A DNA stretch of 64,000 nucleotides from Pseudomonas lini (GTDB lineage: Bacteria; Pseudomonadota; Gammaproteobacteria; Pseudomonadales; Pseudomonadaceae), in assembly GCF_001042905.1 (NCBI RefSeq), contig NZ_JYLB01000002.1, positions 248,001 through 312,000 of the forward strand. Direction: 5' to 3'. Under the pieces are notes generated by a model. It was not told where the DNA came from. It saw only the letters and a list, made by a program, of their open reading frames with translations, and did not search any database. The stretch's first letter is position 1, and the number at the start of each line of letters is the position of its first letter. The position numbers and the translations under genes were made by a program. Shown here one piece after another: positions 43,870-52,231 of this stretch.

Positions 43870-44757
43870 TCAGCGCAATGCGTTCAACAATCCCTGCAAC
43901 TGACCGCGACCCGCTTCACCCAACGCAAACACCGGTAACCGCGGATCGCCCACTTCCAGCCCGGTCATGCGCAAACCGGCCTTGATGGTCGCCGGCAAAC
44001 CGCCCTTGAGGATGAAGTCCAGCAGCGGCAACTGGCGATAGAACAGTTCGCGAGCCTTGCTCAGGTCGTTGGCCAATACGGCTTCGTACAAGTCGAGATT
44101 GAGCTGCGGGATCAGGTTCGGCGCCGCCGTGCACCAGCCTTTCGCGCCTGCCGCAAACGCCTCCAGCGCCAACGGATTGCAGCCGTTATAGAACGGCACC
44201 TGACCTTCGCCCAGCAGTTGCAGTTTGTGCATGCGCTGAATATCGCCGGTGCTTTCCTTGACCATGGTGACGTTGTCGACGGCGTTGAAAATCCGCAGGA
44301 TCAGCTCCACCGACAGGTCGGTGCCGCTGGTGGCCGGATTGTTGTAGAGCATGATCGGCACGCCGATGCTCTCGCCGATAGCGCGGTAGTGGGCGAGGAT
44401 TTCTGCCTCGCTGAGTTTCCAGTAGGACGCCGGCAGCACCATCACCACGTCGGCGCCGTGAGCTTCAGCGAAACGCGCGCGGCGTACGGCTTTGGCGGTG
44501 GTCAAGTCGGACACGCTGACGATGGTCGGGACGCGTTTGGCGACGTGCCGGAGGCTGAATTCGCTGACCTGATCCCATTCCGCGTCGCTCAGGTAGGCGC
44601 CTTCACCGGTGCTGCCCAACGGGGCGATGGCGTGGACGCCGCTGTCGATCAGGCGGTCGATGGAGCGCCCGAGCGCGTCGAGATCAACGCTTTCGCCATT
44701 GGCGGTGAAGGGGGTGATGGTGTAGCCGATGATGCCGTGAATGTTTGGGGTCGACAT
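43870..44757 (-). CDS. DapA/NAL-family aldolase (dihydrodipicolinate synthase-like)
   Basis: 295 residues from the ATG at 44755-44757, with GGAGAG before it. Class I aldolase TIM barrel of the DHDPS/N-acetylneuraminate lyase family. Marks: GIIGYTITPF, the GSTGEGAYL motif (about residues 48-56), YNNPATSGTDLS with the conserved Tyr (about residue 136), and Schiff-base Lys in MVKESTGD (about residue 165). The residues that bind aspartate semialdehyde in true DapA are not evident; more likely a catabolic keto-acid aldolase or dehydratase. It follows a class II aldolase gene, 29 bases apart. Confidence 0.85.
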   Translation of the reverse strand: MSTPNIHGIIGYTITPFTANGESVDLDALGRSIDRLIDSGVHAIAPLGSTGEGAYLSDAEWDQVSEFSLRHVAKRVPTIVSVSDLTTAKAVRRARFAEAHGADVVMVLPASYWKLSEAEILAHYRAIGESIGVPIMLYNNPATSGTDLSVELILRIFNAVDNVTMVKESTGDIQRMHKLQLLGEGQVPFYNGCNPLALEAFAAGAKGWCTAAPNLIPQLNLDLYEAVLANDLSKARELFYRQLPLLDFILKGGLPATIKAGLRMTGLEVGDPRLPVFALGEAGRGQLQGLLNALR

Positions 44758-44786
44758 GGTGTCTCTCCTTTCAAGAATGAGTGGGA

Positions 44787-45569
44787 TCAGTTCAGGCAAT
44801 CGGCGTGTTGACGCAGGTTCTGCCGAGCGTAGTAGTTGAACGCGGCGGCGTGGCGCTTGGGCCTGGAAATCCAGTCATGGGCTTCGCGGCCAAGCTGGGG
44901 AAGAATCGGTTTGATCACCCCCGCGGCCATGGCCAGCAACTGCAACTTCGCCGCGCGTTCGATCAATTGCGCAATGACACAGGCTTCTTCAATGGTCGCG
45001 CCGGTGGACAGCTGGCCATGGTGGGAAAGCACAATCGCCCGCTTGTCGCCCAAGGCCCCGGCAATCAGTTCACCTTCTTCATTGCCCACCGGTACACCCG
45101 GCCAGCCTTCGAGAAACGCACAGTCGTCGTAGAGCGGGCAGAGGTCCATGTGCGAAATCTGCAGCGGCACTTCAAGCATCGACAGCGCGGCGACGTGAGT
45201 CGGGTGCGTGTGAATGATGCAGTTCACGTCCGGCCGGGCGCGGTACACCCAGCTGTGGAAACGGTTGGCCGGATTGGGCATACCGTGGCCTTCAAGCACT
45301 TCCAGGTCTTCGTTGACCAGCAGCAGATTGTTTGCCGTGATCTCGTCGAAACCCAGGCCCAGTTGCTGAGTGTAATAGGTGCCCACCTGCGGTCCACGAG
45401 CGGTGATTTGACCGGCCAGGCCTGAATCGTGGCCGTTTTCGAACAGAATGCGGCAGGTCAGGGCCAGCTTTTGCCGGTCGGTCCACGTATTATCCGCCAG
45501 GGTATTTTGCATCTGTGTCAGCGCTTGCTTGACCAGTTGCTCTTTGGGCAGTGCTAATGTCTTGGCCAT
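44787..45569 (-). CDS. Class II aldolase/adducin-family protein
   Basis: 260 residues from the ATG at 45567-45569 with AAGGA upstream. Class II aldolase marks: GLAGQITARGP, the zinc histidines in CIIHTHPTHVAALSM (about residues 108-122), and VLSHHGQLSTGATIEEA (about residues 181-197). Such enzymes cleave or decarboxylate sugar acids and hydroxy acids. First gene of an operon with the DapA-like aldolase; both diverge from the HTH-cupin regulator. Substrate unknown. Confidence 0.87.
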   Translation of the reverse strand: MAKTLALPKEQLVKQALTQMQNTLADNTWTDRQKLALTCRILFENGHDSGLAGQITARGPQVGTYYTQQLGLGFDEITANNLLLVNEDLEVLEGHGMPNPANRFHSWVYRARPDVNCIIHTHPTHVAALSMLEVPLQISHMDLCPLYDDCAFLEGWPGVPVGNEEGELIAGALGDKRAIVLSHHGQLSTGATIEEACVIAQLIERAAKLQLLAMAAGVIKPILPQLGREAHDWISRPKRHAAAFNYYARQNLRQHADCLN

Positions 45570-45596
45570 GTCGGTGTCCTTCGGTGGATCATGCAA

Positions 45597-45632
45597 ATGA
45601 CACTAAAGAGGCTATATGACACTTTGTGTCAT
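45597..45632. promoter_or_regulatory. Palindromic operator of the HTH-cupin regulator
   Basis: ATGACACTTTGTGTCAT at 45616-45632 is a perfect palindrome (7-base arms around TTT). A half-site ATGACAC occurs at 45597-45603. It lies between the divergent aldolase operon and regulator. Confidence 0.7.
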
Positions 45633-45677
45633 TGGCAAGGACAAATCGTTGCCTCCTTGATGGATTAATCGCTCCAC

Positions 45678-46220
45678 ATGTCTATCCGTTTGAAATTACT
45701 TAGAAAAAAGCTCGGCGTGACGCTGGAGGCCTTGGCCGAAAAGTCCGGCATGACCAAGAGCTATTTGTCGAAAGTCGAGCGCGGGTTGAACACCCCGTCG
45801 ATCGCCGCCGCCCTGAAACTGGCCAAGGCGCTGAACGTGAAGGTCGAGGAATTGTTCTCCGAAGACAACGTCAGCCTCGACAGCTACAGCCTGGTGCGCA
45901 GCGACGAACGCCAGTCCCTGGCCGCCAACGACCACAGCCCGGGTTATGCGGTGCTGGCCCATCAGGTCAGTGAACGCAGCCTGTTGCCGTTCATCATCTA
46001 CCCGCCGGCAGAGTTCACCGACAAAACCTTCAAGGAACACTTGGGGGAAGAGTTTCTGTTCGTCCACGAGGGGCAGGTGGAAGTGGACTTCATGAACGAG
46101 CGCGTGCTGCTCAATCGGGGGGATGCGCTGCACTTCAATGCGCAGAAACCGCATCGCATCAGGTCAGTGGGCGAGGTTCAGGCGCAGTTGCTGGTGGTGG
46201 TGCATAGCAGCGAGGAATGA
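45678..46220 (+). CDS. HTH (XRE)-cupin transcriptional regulator
   Basis: 180 residues. N-terminal XRE helix-turn-helix (LKLLRKKLGVTLEALAEKSGMTKSYLSKVERGLNTPSIAALKLAK, residues about 5-50) joined to a C-terminal cupin barrel with EEFLFVHEGQVEVDFMNERVLLNRGDALHFNAQKPHRIRS (about 113-160), the effector site. It diverges from the two-aldolase operon and most likely controls it through the palindrome between them; the effector is probably the pathway substrate. Confidence 0.88.
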   Translation: MSIRLKLLRKKLGVTLEALAEKSGMTKSYLSKVERGLNTPSIAAALKLAKALNVKVEELFSEDNVSLDSYSLVRSDERQSLAANDHSPGYAVLAHQVSERSLLPFIIYPPAEFTDKTFKEHLGEEFLFVHEGQVEVDFMNERVLLNRGDALHFNAQKPHRIRSVGEVQAQLLVVVHSSEE

Positions 46221-46229
46221 GGTTGCTCT

Positions 46230-46302
46230 AAAAGATCGCAGCCTTCGGCAGCTCCTACACCGATCTATGTAGGAGCTGCCGAAGGCTGCGATCTTTTGAT
46301 CT
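46230..46302. repeat. Paired repeat, family B
   Basis: Inverted arms (AAAGATCGCAGCCTTCGGC and its complement) with a short loop; sits between convergent genes and may terminate both. Confidence 0.88.
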
Positions 46303-46306
46303 TGAC

Positions 46307-47326
46307 TTAAACCTCAACCGGTACAGTCAGCTTGGGACTACCAAGTGCATGCGTCTTCGAATCAAAAAACCGCAGCTCCACGCCCGTCCCCTCGAACACC
46401 TTCGTGTAATGCCGCTTCTGATGCTGGATGAACGCCTTGCTGCGCGGGTAAATCGAGATCGCCGCTGTCTTTGGCTTCGCCTGGCGCAATGCATGAATGA
46501 TGTGACTGTCCTGCTCGCCAAGGGCGTGCCCGAAGATGCACAGCCCATCGCCATGGCTCAGTAACTGGTCGTAGCAAAACGACAGGTAATCCGAGCTGCG
46601 AATGGTTTTGAGTTTGTCCTGGGTCGGACCTTCGGTGACGAACAGCGGTACATCGTCGAGGGTCTTGATCGTATTGTTGATGGCGAAACTGCCCAGCAAC
46701 GTACCTTCGGTCGACATCAATTTACGCGCCGTACCGTCCTGATTGCGCACCAGATGCAGGCCACCGTGCAGGTACAGCAGCCGGGTTTTATCTGTCGCGG
46801 TGAGGCTCAGATCAAAACGTGGCTCGGTGCCCTGGAACAGATCGGTAATAGCGTCGGGCCGGTGCTGGACCGCCCAGTAGTTGAGCAAATCGTAATTGGT
46901 GGTGAACACCGTTCGATAGCTGCCCAGTTCTTGATTGATCGTCGCCAGCGTCGAGGGCACCACCAATCGCCAAGGGATGTGCACCGCATGCACGGTGTTG
47001 ATCAGCGCTTCCTTGATCGCGTAATAGCGATTGCGCGGTGCGGCAGAGCTGACGGCCAATGCCTTGTTGACCCGGCTAGTGGTTTTCAGCGCCCCAAGCA
47101 CTTGTTCGAAGCTGCGTGTCTGCATCGCGTCGAACACGCTCAGTTCGGATTGGCTCAGCGGCTTTTCTTCGACGGTCCGGGCGTTTTCAAACAGCGAGTC
47201 ATAGCCGAAGTCGTCCCATACCGAACGACTGGCACCGTTACCCACCAGCAGGCCACCGAAAGAGGCGGTGGTGCGCAAGGCGTTCCAGTCTTCAAGTTGG
47301 GCATCGACATCCTGGAAATCGGTCAT
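46307..47326 (-). CDS. DUF4917 protein with SIR2-like motifs
   Basis: 339 residues. Motifs in the order of SIR2-like NAD-binding proteins: GLLVGNGASRSVW (about residues 25-37), VFTTNYDLLNYW (about 140-151), LLYLHGGLHLV (about 183-193), and CIFGHALGEQDSHIIHAL (about 263-280). This matches, from memory, the DUF4917 family. Some SIR2-like proteins are NAD-depleting defence effectors, but DUF4917 has no established role that I know. It stands alone between a repeat and the divergent alcohol dehydrogenase. Codon use looks like the neighbours. Confidence 0.75.
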   Translation of the reverse strand: MTDFQDVDAQLEDWNALRTTASFGGLLVGNGASRSVWDDFGYDSLFENARTVEEKPLSQSELSVFDAMQTRSFEQVLGALKTTSRVNKALAVSSAAPRNRYYAIKEALINTVHAVHIPWRLVVPSTLATINQELGSYRTVFTTNYDLLNYWAVQHRPDAITDLFQGTEPRFDLSLTATDKTRLLYLHGGLHLVRNQDGTARKLMSTEGTLLGSFAINNTIKTLDDVPLFVTEGPTQDKLKTIRSSDYLSFCYDQLLSHGDGLCIFGHALGEQDSHIIHALRQAKPKTAAISIYPRSKAFIQHQKRHYTKVFEGTGVELRFFDSKTHALGSPKLTVPVEV

Positions 47327-47385
47327 TGCGTTCGTTGTCTCAAAGCAAAAGGTCTGATGGACGGCGACTTTATCACGACCCGGAC

Positions 47386-47399
47386 TTGAGCCAGATCAA
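47386..47399 (+). promoter_or_regulatory. Weak Anr-like box before the alcohol dehydrogenase
   Basis: TTGAGCCAGATCAA matches TTGAT-N4-ATCAA at 9 of 10 fixed positions, 84 bases before the dehydrogenase start. No good -10 hexamer was seen at the expected spacing. Confidence 0.35.
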
Positions 47400-47482
47400 G
47401 TTACCGCACGACTAATGGGTTGATCCTGTGCGTGCCCGCCAAATCGGCGCTGCCGATTCGGGTTCAGCCAGGAGACTCGCGC

Positions 47483-48631
47483 ATGAGCAGTACGTTCTTC
47501 ATTCCCGCTGTGAACATCATGGGCACCGGTTGCCTTGACGAAGCCATGGACGCCATTCGCAAGTATGGTTTTCGCAAGGCGCTGATCGTCACCGACACCG
47601 GGCTGGCCAAGGCTGGCGTGGCGACGATGATTGCCGGAAAACTGGCGTTGCAGGACATCGACTCGGTGATCTTCGACGGTGCCAAGCCGAATCCAAGCAT
47701 CGCCAACGTCGAGCTAGGCCTGGGTCTGCTCAAGGAAAGTCGCTGTGATTTCGTGGTGTCGCTGGGCGGCGGTTCGCCTCACGACTGCGCCAAGGGCATC
47801 GCGTTGTGCGCCACAAACGGTGGGACGATTCGTGACTACGAAGGTGTCGATCAGTCGGCCAAACCGCAAATGCCGTTGATCGCGATCAACACCACCGCCG
47901 GTACCGCCAGCGAGATGACCCGTTTTTGCATCATCACCGACGAGTCCCGTCACGTGAAAATGGCCATCGTCGATCGCAACGTCACACCGCTGCTGTCAGT
48001 CAACGATCCGGCGCTGATGGTCGCCATGCCCAAGGGCCTGACTGCCGCCACTGGCATGGACGCACTGACCCACGCCATCGAAGCCTACGTCTCCACCGCG
48101 GCCAACCCGATTACCGATGCCTGTGCGCTGAAAGCCATCACCTTGATCAGCAATAACCTGCGCCTGGCTGTACGCGACGGCAGTGACATGATCGCGCGGG
48201 AAAACATGGCTTACGCGCAGTTCCTCGCTGGTATGGCGTTCAACAATGCGTCCTTGGGATATGTCCACGCCATGGCCCACCAGTTGGGCGGGTTCTACGA
48301 CTTGCCCCATGGTGTGTGCAATGCGGTGCTACTGCCTCATGTGCAAAGTTTCAACGCGCTGGTCTGCGCCGACCGCCTGACCGATGTTGCCCGCGCGATG
48401 GGCGCCGACATTCGCGGGTTCAGCCCGGAAGAGGGCGCTCAGGCAGCCATCGCGGCCATTCGCAACCTGGCCAAGGACGTGGAAATTCCCGCCGGTTTAC
48501 GTGAGCTCGGTACCAAGCTCACCGACATCCCGGTTCTCGCCAGCAATGCCATGAAAGACGCCTGTGGACTGACCAATCCACGGAAGGCGGATCAGCGGCA
48601 GATCGAGGAGATTTTCCGCAGCGCGTTTTAA
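47483..48631 (+). CDS. Iron-containing alcohol dehydrogenase (ErcA/YiaY-like)
   Basis: 382 residues from ATG 47483 with GGAGA before it. Group III (iron-dependent) alcohol dehydrogenase: [13 protein letters not shown] (NAD-binding glycine motif, about residues 96-108), [12 protein letters not shown], and the metal site [12 protein letters not shown] plus [29 protein letters not shown] (about residues 256-284). Acts on short alcohols or aldehydes. Close in length to ErcA of P. aeruginosa; the specific role cannot be fixed from sequence. Confidence 0.9.
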   Translation: MSSTFFIPAVNIMGTGCLDEAMDAIRKYGFRKALIVTDTGLAKAGVATMIAGKLALQDIDSVIFDGAKPNPSIANVELGLGLLKESRCDFVVSLGGGSPHDCAKGIALCATNGGTIRDYEGVDQSAKPQMPLIAINTTAGTASEMTRFCIITDESRHVKMAIVDRNVTPLLSVNDPALMVAMPKGLTAATGMDALTHAIEAYVSTAANPITDACALKAITLISNNLRLAVRDGSDMIARENMAYAQFLAGMAFNNASLGYVHAMAHQLGGFYDLPHGVCNAVLLPHVQSFNALVCADRLTDVARAMGADIRGFSPEEGAQAAIAAIRNLAKDVEIPAGLRELGTKLTDIPVLASNAMKDACGLTNPRKADQRQIEEIFRSAF

Positions 48632-48702
48632 CCAAGGCATCGGTTCGGACGCAAAGAACGCTATGCTGCGATCTCGTCCGAGCCGACATTGCCGAGTGCC
48701 TG

Positions 48703-49611
48703 ATGCTGCAAAAAAGCCTGATCCGCCGCCTCGACCTGATCACTCTCCAACTGTTCGTGGCTGTCCATGAAGAGGGCACCTTGACCCGTGCCGCGGCTCG
48801 CGAAGCGATCGCGGTGTCGGCGGCCAGCAAGCGCTTGATGGAGTTGGAGGTGGCGCTGGGCATCAGCCTGTTCGTGCGTCAGGCCAAGGGCATGACGCTG
48901 ACGCCGGCCGGTGAAACCCTGCTGCACCATGCCCGGCAGATGTTGTTCAACGTCGAGAAAATGGGCCTCGAACTGGGCGAGCATAGTCACGGTGTTCGGG
49001 GCTATGTGCGGATGCTCGCGAACCTGTCGGCGATCATTCAGTTCCTGCCCGAAGACCTGCGAGATTTTTCCGAGCGCCATCCGCAGGTCAAGACCGACCT
49101 CGAAGAACGCCCCAGCAGTGGGGTGATTCAAGGCGTGCTCGATGGCGTGGCAGACCTCGGGATTTGTTCCAGCGACAGTGACGTCAAAGGCCTGCACAGT
49201 GTTCTTTATCGCCGGGACAAACTGATGGTGTTGATGCCGGCCGATCATCCATTGGCGAGTCGTTCGACCCTGGCTTTTGCCGACACGCTGGGCAGCGATT
49301 ACGTCGGCTTGCACGCCGCCAGTTCCATCAACATGCGCACCCATGCGGCCGCGCGCAAGGCTGGCAAGGTGCTGAGGCTGCGGATTCATGTGCCGGGGTT
49401 CGATGCCATGTGCCGGATGGTCCAGGCCAACATGGGCATCGGCATCCTGCCGCAAAAGGCCTATGAGCTGTTCGGCCGGGCGTTGGGTTTGCACGCGGTG
49501 CCGCTGACGGATGACTGGTCGGATCGTGCGTTGATTCTGGTGGTGCGTGATGAAGCGATGCTGTCGCCGGTGAGCCGGATGTTGTTTGAGCAGTTGCGCG
49601 GGGTGGTCTGA
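48703..49611 (+). CDS. LysR-family transcriptional regulator
   Basis: 302 residues. N-terminal LysR helix-turn-helix (LITLQLFVAVHEEGTLTRAAAREAIAVSAASKRLMELE, residues about 12-50) and a periplasmic-binding-like effector domain (about 95-300). It lies ahead of the CoA-transferase/lyase/MFS genes on the same strand, which is the natural target; the iron alcohol dehydrogenase upstream is the alternative. Start at ATG 48703. Confidence 0.9.
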   Translation: MLQKSLIRRLDLITLQLFVAVHEEGTLTRAAAREAIAVSAASKRLMELEVALGISLFVRQAKGMTLTPAGETLLHHARQMLFNVEKMGLELGEHSHGVRGYVRMLANLSAIIQFLPEDLRDFSERHPQVKTDLEERPSSGVIQGVLDGVADLGICSSDSDVKGLHSVLYRRDKLMVLMPADHPLASRSTLAFADTLGSDYVGLHAASSINMRTHAAARKAGKVLRLRIHVPGFDAMCRMVQANMGIGILPQKAYELFGRALGLHAVPLTDDWSDRALILVVRDEAMLSPVSRMLFEQLRGVV

Positions 49612-49633
49612 TAGTTATTTGTCGGGTTGGCGG

Positions 49634-49663
49634 GCCTCTTCGCGAGCAAGCCCGCTCCCACAC
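49634..49663. repeat. Single REP, family A
   Basis: One arm (CGCGAGCAAGCCCGCTCCCA) without a close partner; the truncated arm at 49729-49760 may be its remains. Confidence 0.8.
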
Positions 49664-49728
49664 GTGCTTTAAGCACTCCGGGCATTCAGCTTGCCACTCC
49701 ACCGCTCTCACCCTCAGTCTAATTCCTG

Positions 49729-49760
49729 CCCAAGACACAAGCGGGCTTGCTCGCGAAGAC
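49729..49760. repeat. Truncated REP variant
   Basis: AAGACACAAGCGGGCTTGCT with the GTGGGAG end replaced. The same variant of about 32 bases occurs at 58028-58059. Confidence 0.75.
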
Positions 49761-49894
49761 TGACTTGAGGTCGCGGCAAACCGTCCATCGAGCATTCGCA
49801 TTTCGCGAACGGTCGTTGCCAACTGAAGGTTGGATTCCTTGCCCCTCGGTCCTCTAGCCTTGGCTCATATTCCAAGAACAAGAGGTACCCCGCG

Positions 49895-51088
49895 ATGACT
49901 GCCCCCTTGAGTGCAATCAAAGTGATCGAGATCGGCACACTGATCGCCGCGCCATTCGCGGCGCGCATGCTCGCCGAGTTCGGCGCCGAAGTGATCAAGA
50001 TCGAAGCCATGGGCCAGGGCGATCCCCTGCGCAAATGGCGCAAGCTGCACGAAGGCACTTCGCTGTGGTGGTACCTGCAATCGCGAAACAAGAAGTCCCT
50101 GGCGCTGAATCTGAAATCCGCCGAAGGCATCGAATTGGTCAAGCAACTGGCGACCGACGCCGATGTGCTGATCGAAAACCTGCGCCCCGGTGCCCTGGAA
50201 AAACTAGGCCTGGGCTGGGACGTGTTGCATGCCCTCAATCCCAACCTGACGCTGGTGCGCATTTCCGGTTATGGCCAGACCGGCCCGTACCGTGATCGTC
50301 CGGGTTTCGGTGCGATCGGCGAGGCCATGGGCGGGATTCGCTATACCACCGGCACCCCCGGTTCACCGCCGGCCCGAGTGGGTGTGAGTCTCGGCGACTC
50401 CCTGGCTTCGCTGCACGCGGTCATCGGTGCACTGATGTCGCTGCTGCGAGTCAAGACCGGGCAGGGCGGCGGGCAGGTGGTCGATGTGTCTTTGGCCGAA
50501 AGCGTGTTCAACGTGATGGAAAGCCTGGTGCCGGAATACGACATGCTGGGCCATGTTCGTGAGCGCAGCGGCGGGGCGTTGCCGGGCATCGCGCCATCCA
50601 ATACTTACCTGACTGCCGACGGCGCCTACGTGGTGATCGCCGGCAACAGTGACCCGATCTATAAGCGCCTGATGGCGGTGATCGGTCGGGTCGATCTGGC
50701 CGAAGCGCCGGAGTTTGCGCATAACGATGGCCGCGCCGCCAAAAGTAATGTGCTCGACGCCGCCATCACTCACTGGACCAGCAGCCTGCCCATCGATGAA
50801 GTGCTGTCGGCCCTGGAAGCCGCCGAAGTCCCGGCCGGTCGCATCTACTCGGTAGCCGATATCGTTGCCGATCCACATTACCAGGCGCGGGACATGCTGC
50901 TCAGCGCCGAACTGCCTGGCGGCGCCACGGTGAAGATGCCGGGCATCGTACCGAAAATGTCCGAGACCCCCGGTGGCGTGAACTGGTCGGGACCGAGTCT
51001 GGGTCAGCACACCGATGGCATCCTCGCGGGGCTGGGCCTGACTGACCAGGATATCGAACGGCTGAAAGCTGAAGGGGTGGTGCAATGA
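49895..51088 (+). CDS. CaiB/BaiF-family CoA-transferase
   Basis: 397 residues, family III CoA-transferase. Marks: VIEIGTLIAAPFAARMLAEFGAEVIKIE at the N-terminus, the RNKKSLALNLK loop, and the catalytic Asp in GVSLGDSLASLHA (about residue 168). Moves CoA between organic acids. It overlaps the lyase gene by 4 bases (ATGA). Likely activates the acid that the lyase then cleaves. The transporter follows; the LysR gene precedes it. Confidence 0.9.
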   Translation: MTAPLSAIKVIEIGTLIAAPFAARMLAEFGAEVIKIEAMGQGDPLRKWRKLHEGTSLWWYLQSRNKKSLALNLKSAEGIELVKQLATDADVLIENLRPGALEKLGLGWDVLHALNPNLTLVRISGYGQTGPYRDRPGFGAIGEAMGGIRYTTGTPGSPPARVGVSLGDSLASLHAVIGALMSLLRVKTGQGGGQVVDVSLAESVFNVMESLVPEYDMLGHVRERSGGALPGIAPSNTYLTADGAYVVIAGNSDPIYKRLMAVIGRVDLAEAPEFAHNDGRAAKSNVLDAAITHWTSSLPIDEVLSALEAAEVPAGRIYSVADIVADPHYQARDMLLSAELPGGATVKMPGIVPKMSETPGGVNWSGPSLGQHTDGILAGLGLTDQDIERLKAEGVVQ

Positions 51089-52011
51089 TCACTGATTACT
51101 CCGAGACTCTGATCGTTCAGGAAGTCTCTCCTCGTGATGGCTTGCAGATCGAGCCGACCTGGGTCGAAACCGTCGACAAGATTGCGCTGATCGATCAGTT
51201 GTCGCTGGCGGGGTTTAGCCGCATCGAAGCAGGCTCGTTCGTTTCGCCCAAGGCCATTCCAGCGCTGCGCGATGGCGAGCAAGTGTTCAAGGGCATCGCC
51301 CGACGGCCAGGCGTGATCTATGTCGCATTGATCCCCAACCTCAAAGGCGCACAACGAGCGCTGGCCTCGGGGGCCGATGAGCTGAACCTGGTGATGTCCG
51401 CCAGCCAGACCCACAACCTGGCGAATATGCGGATGCGCTGCGAGGCGTCATTGGCGGCGTTTGGCGAGATCGTCGAATTCGTTCGCGGCACCCAGGTGCG
51501 GCTCAACAGCAGCATTGCCACGACCTTCGGTTGCCCGTTCGAAGGCAGGATCGATGAGGACCGAGTGCTGCAGATCGTCGACGCCTATCAGGAGCTCGGG
51601 ATCCAGGGCATTACCCTGGCTGACACCACCGGCATGGCCAATCCGCGTCAGGTCGATCGGCTGGTGCGCAGAGTCTTGCAGCGGGTTTCGCCAGCGGATC
51701 TGACCCTGCATTTTCACAACACTCGCGGCCTCGGTCTGTGCAACGTCCTGGCCGCTTACGAGGCCGGAGCCCGTCGCTTCGATGCGGCCCTCGGCGGCCT
51801 TGGCGGTTGCCCGTTTGCGCCGGGGGCTTCGGGCAATATCTGCACTGAAGACCTGGTCAACCTGTGCGATGAAATCGGTATTCACACCGGCATCGATCTG
51901 CCGTTGTTGCTGAAGTTATCCCGAGGGTTACCCGCGTTGCTGGGCCATGAAGTGCCTGGGCAGTTAGCCAAAGCAGGACGCAATTGCGACCTGCACCCGA
52001 CACCCTCCTGA
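51085..52011 (+). CDS. Hydroxymethylglutaryl-CoA lyase-like protein
   Basis: 308 residues, HMGL-like TIM barrel. Marks: VQEVSPRDGLQ (about residues 11-21, with the catalytic Arg-Asp), AGSFVSPKAIPAL, the metal histidines in LTLHFHNTRG (about residues 210-219), and the signature GGLGGCPFAPGASGNICTEDLV with the active-site Cys (about residue 244). Cleaves 3-hydroxy-3-methylglutaryl-CoA or a similar 3-hydroxyacyl-CoA to a keto acid and acetyl-CoA. Coupled to the CoA-transferase by a 4-base overlap. Confidence 0.88.
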   Translation: MITDYSETLIVQEVSPRDGLQIEPTWVETVDKIALIDQLSLAGFSRIEAGSFVSPKAIPALRDGEQVFKGIARRPGVIYVALIPNLKGAQRALASGADELNLVMSASQTHNLANMRMRCEASLAAFGEIVEFVRGTQVRLNSSIATTFGCPFEGRIDEDRVLQIVDAYQELGIQGITLADTTGMANPRQVDRLVRRVLQRVSPADLTLHFHNTRGLGLCNVLAAYEAGARRFDAALGGLGGCPFAPGASGNICTEDLVNLCDEIGIHTGIDLPLLLKLSRGLPALLGHEVPGQLAKAGRNCDLHPTPS

Positions 52012-52026
52012 ACCCACCACGAACCC

Positions 52027-52150
52027 TGTGGGAGCGGGCTTTTGTGGCGAGGGGGCTTGCCCCCGTTGGGTCGCGGAGCGGCCCCAAAAATGGGACTGCT
52101 GCGCAGTCCAACGGGGGCAAGCCCCCTCGCCACAAAAGCCTCGCTCCCAC
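52027..52150. repeat. Composite palindromic repeat
   Basis: A family-A REP end (TGTGGGAGCGGGCTTTTGTG) encloses a second, different palindrome (GGCGAGGGGGCTTGCCCCCG with its complement), with a GC-rich centre. The whole 124 bases form one nested hairpin. Confidence 0.85.
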
Positions 52151-52231
52151 AAAAAAGCGTCCACAAGACCACCTCAACCAGACAACAAAAACAATCGGGA
52201 CTCCCTCGTGAAGTCCATCTGGAGAAACACT

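Noticed and set aside
46307..47326. Phage defence island around the SIR2-like gene
   Set aside because: Only one candidate gene; neighbours are ordinary metabolism, so no island is claimed.
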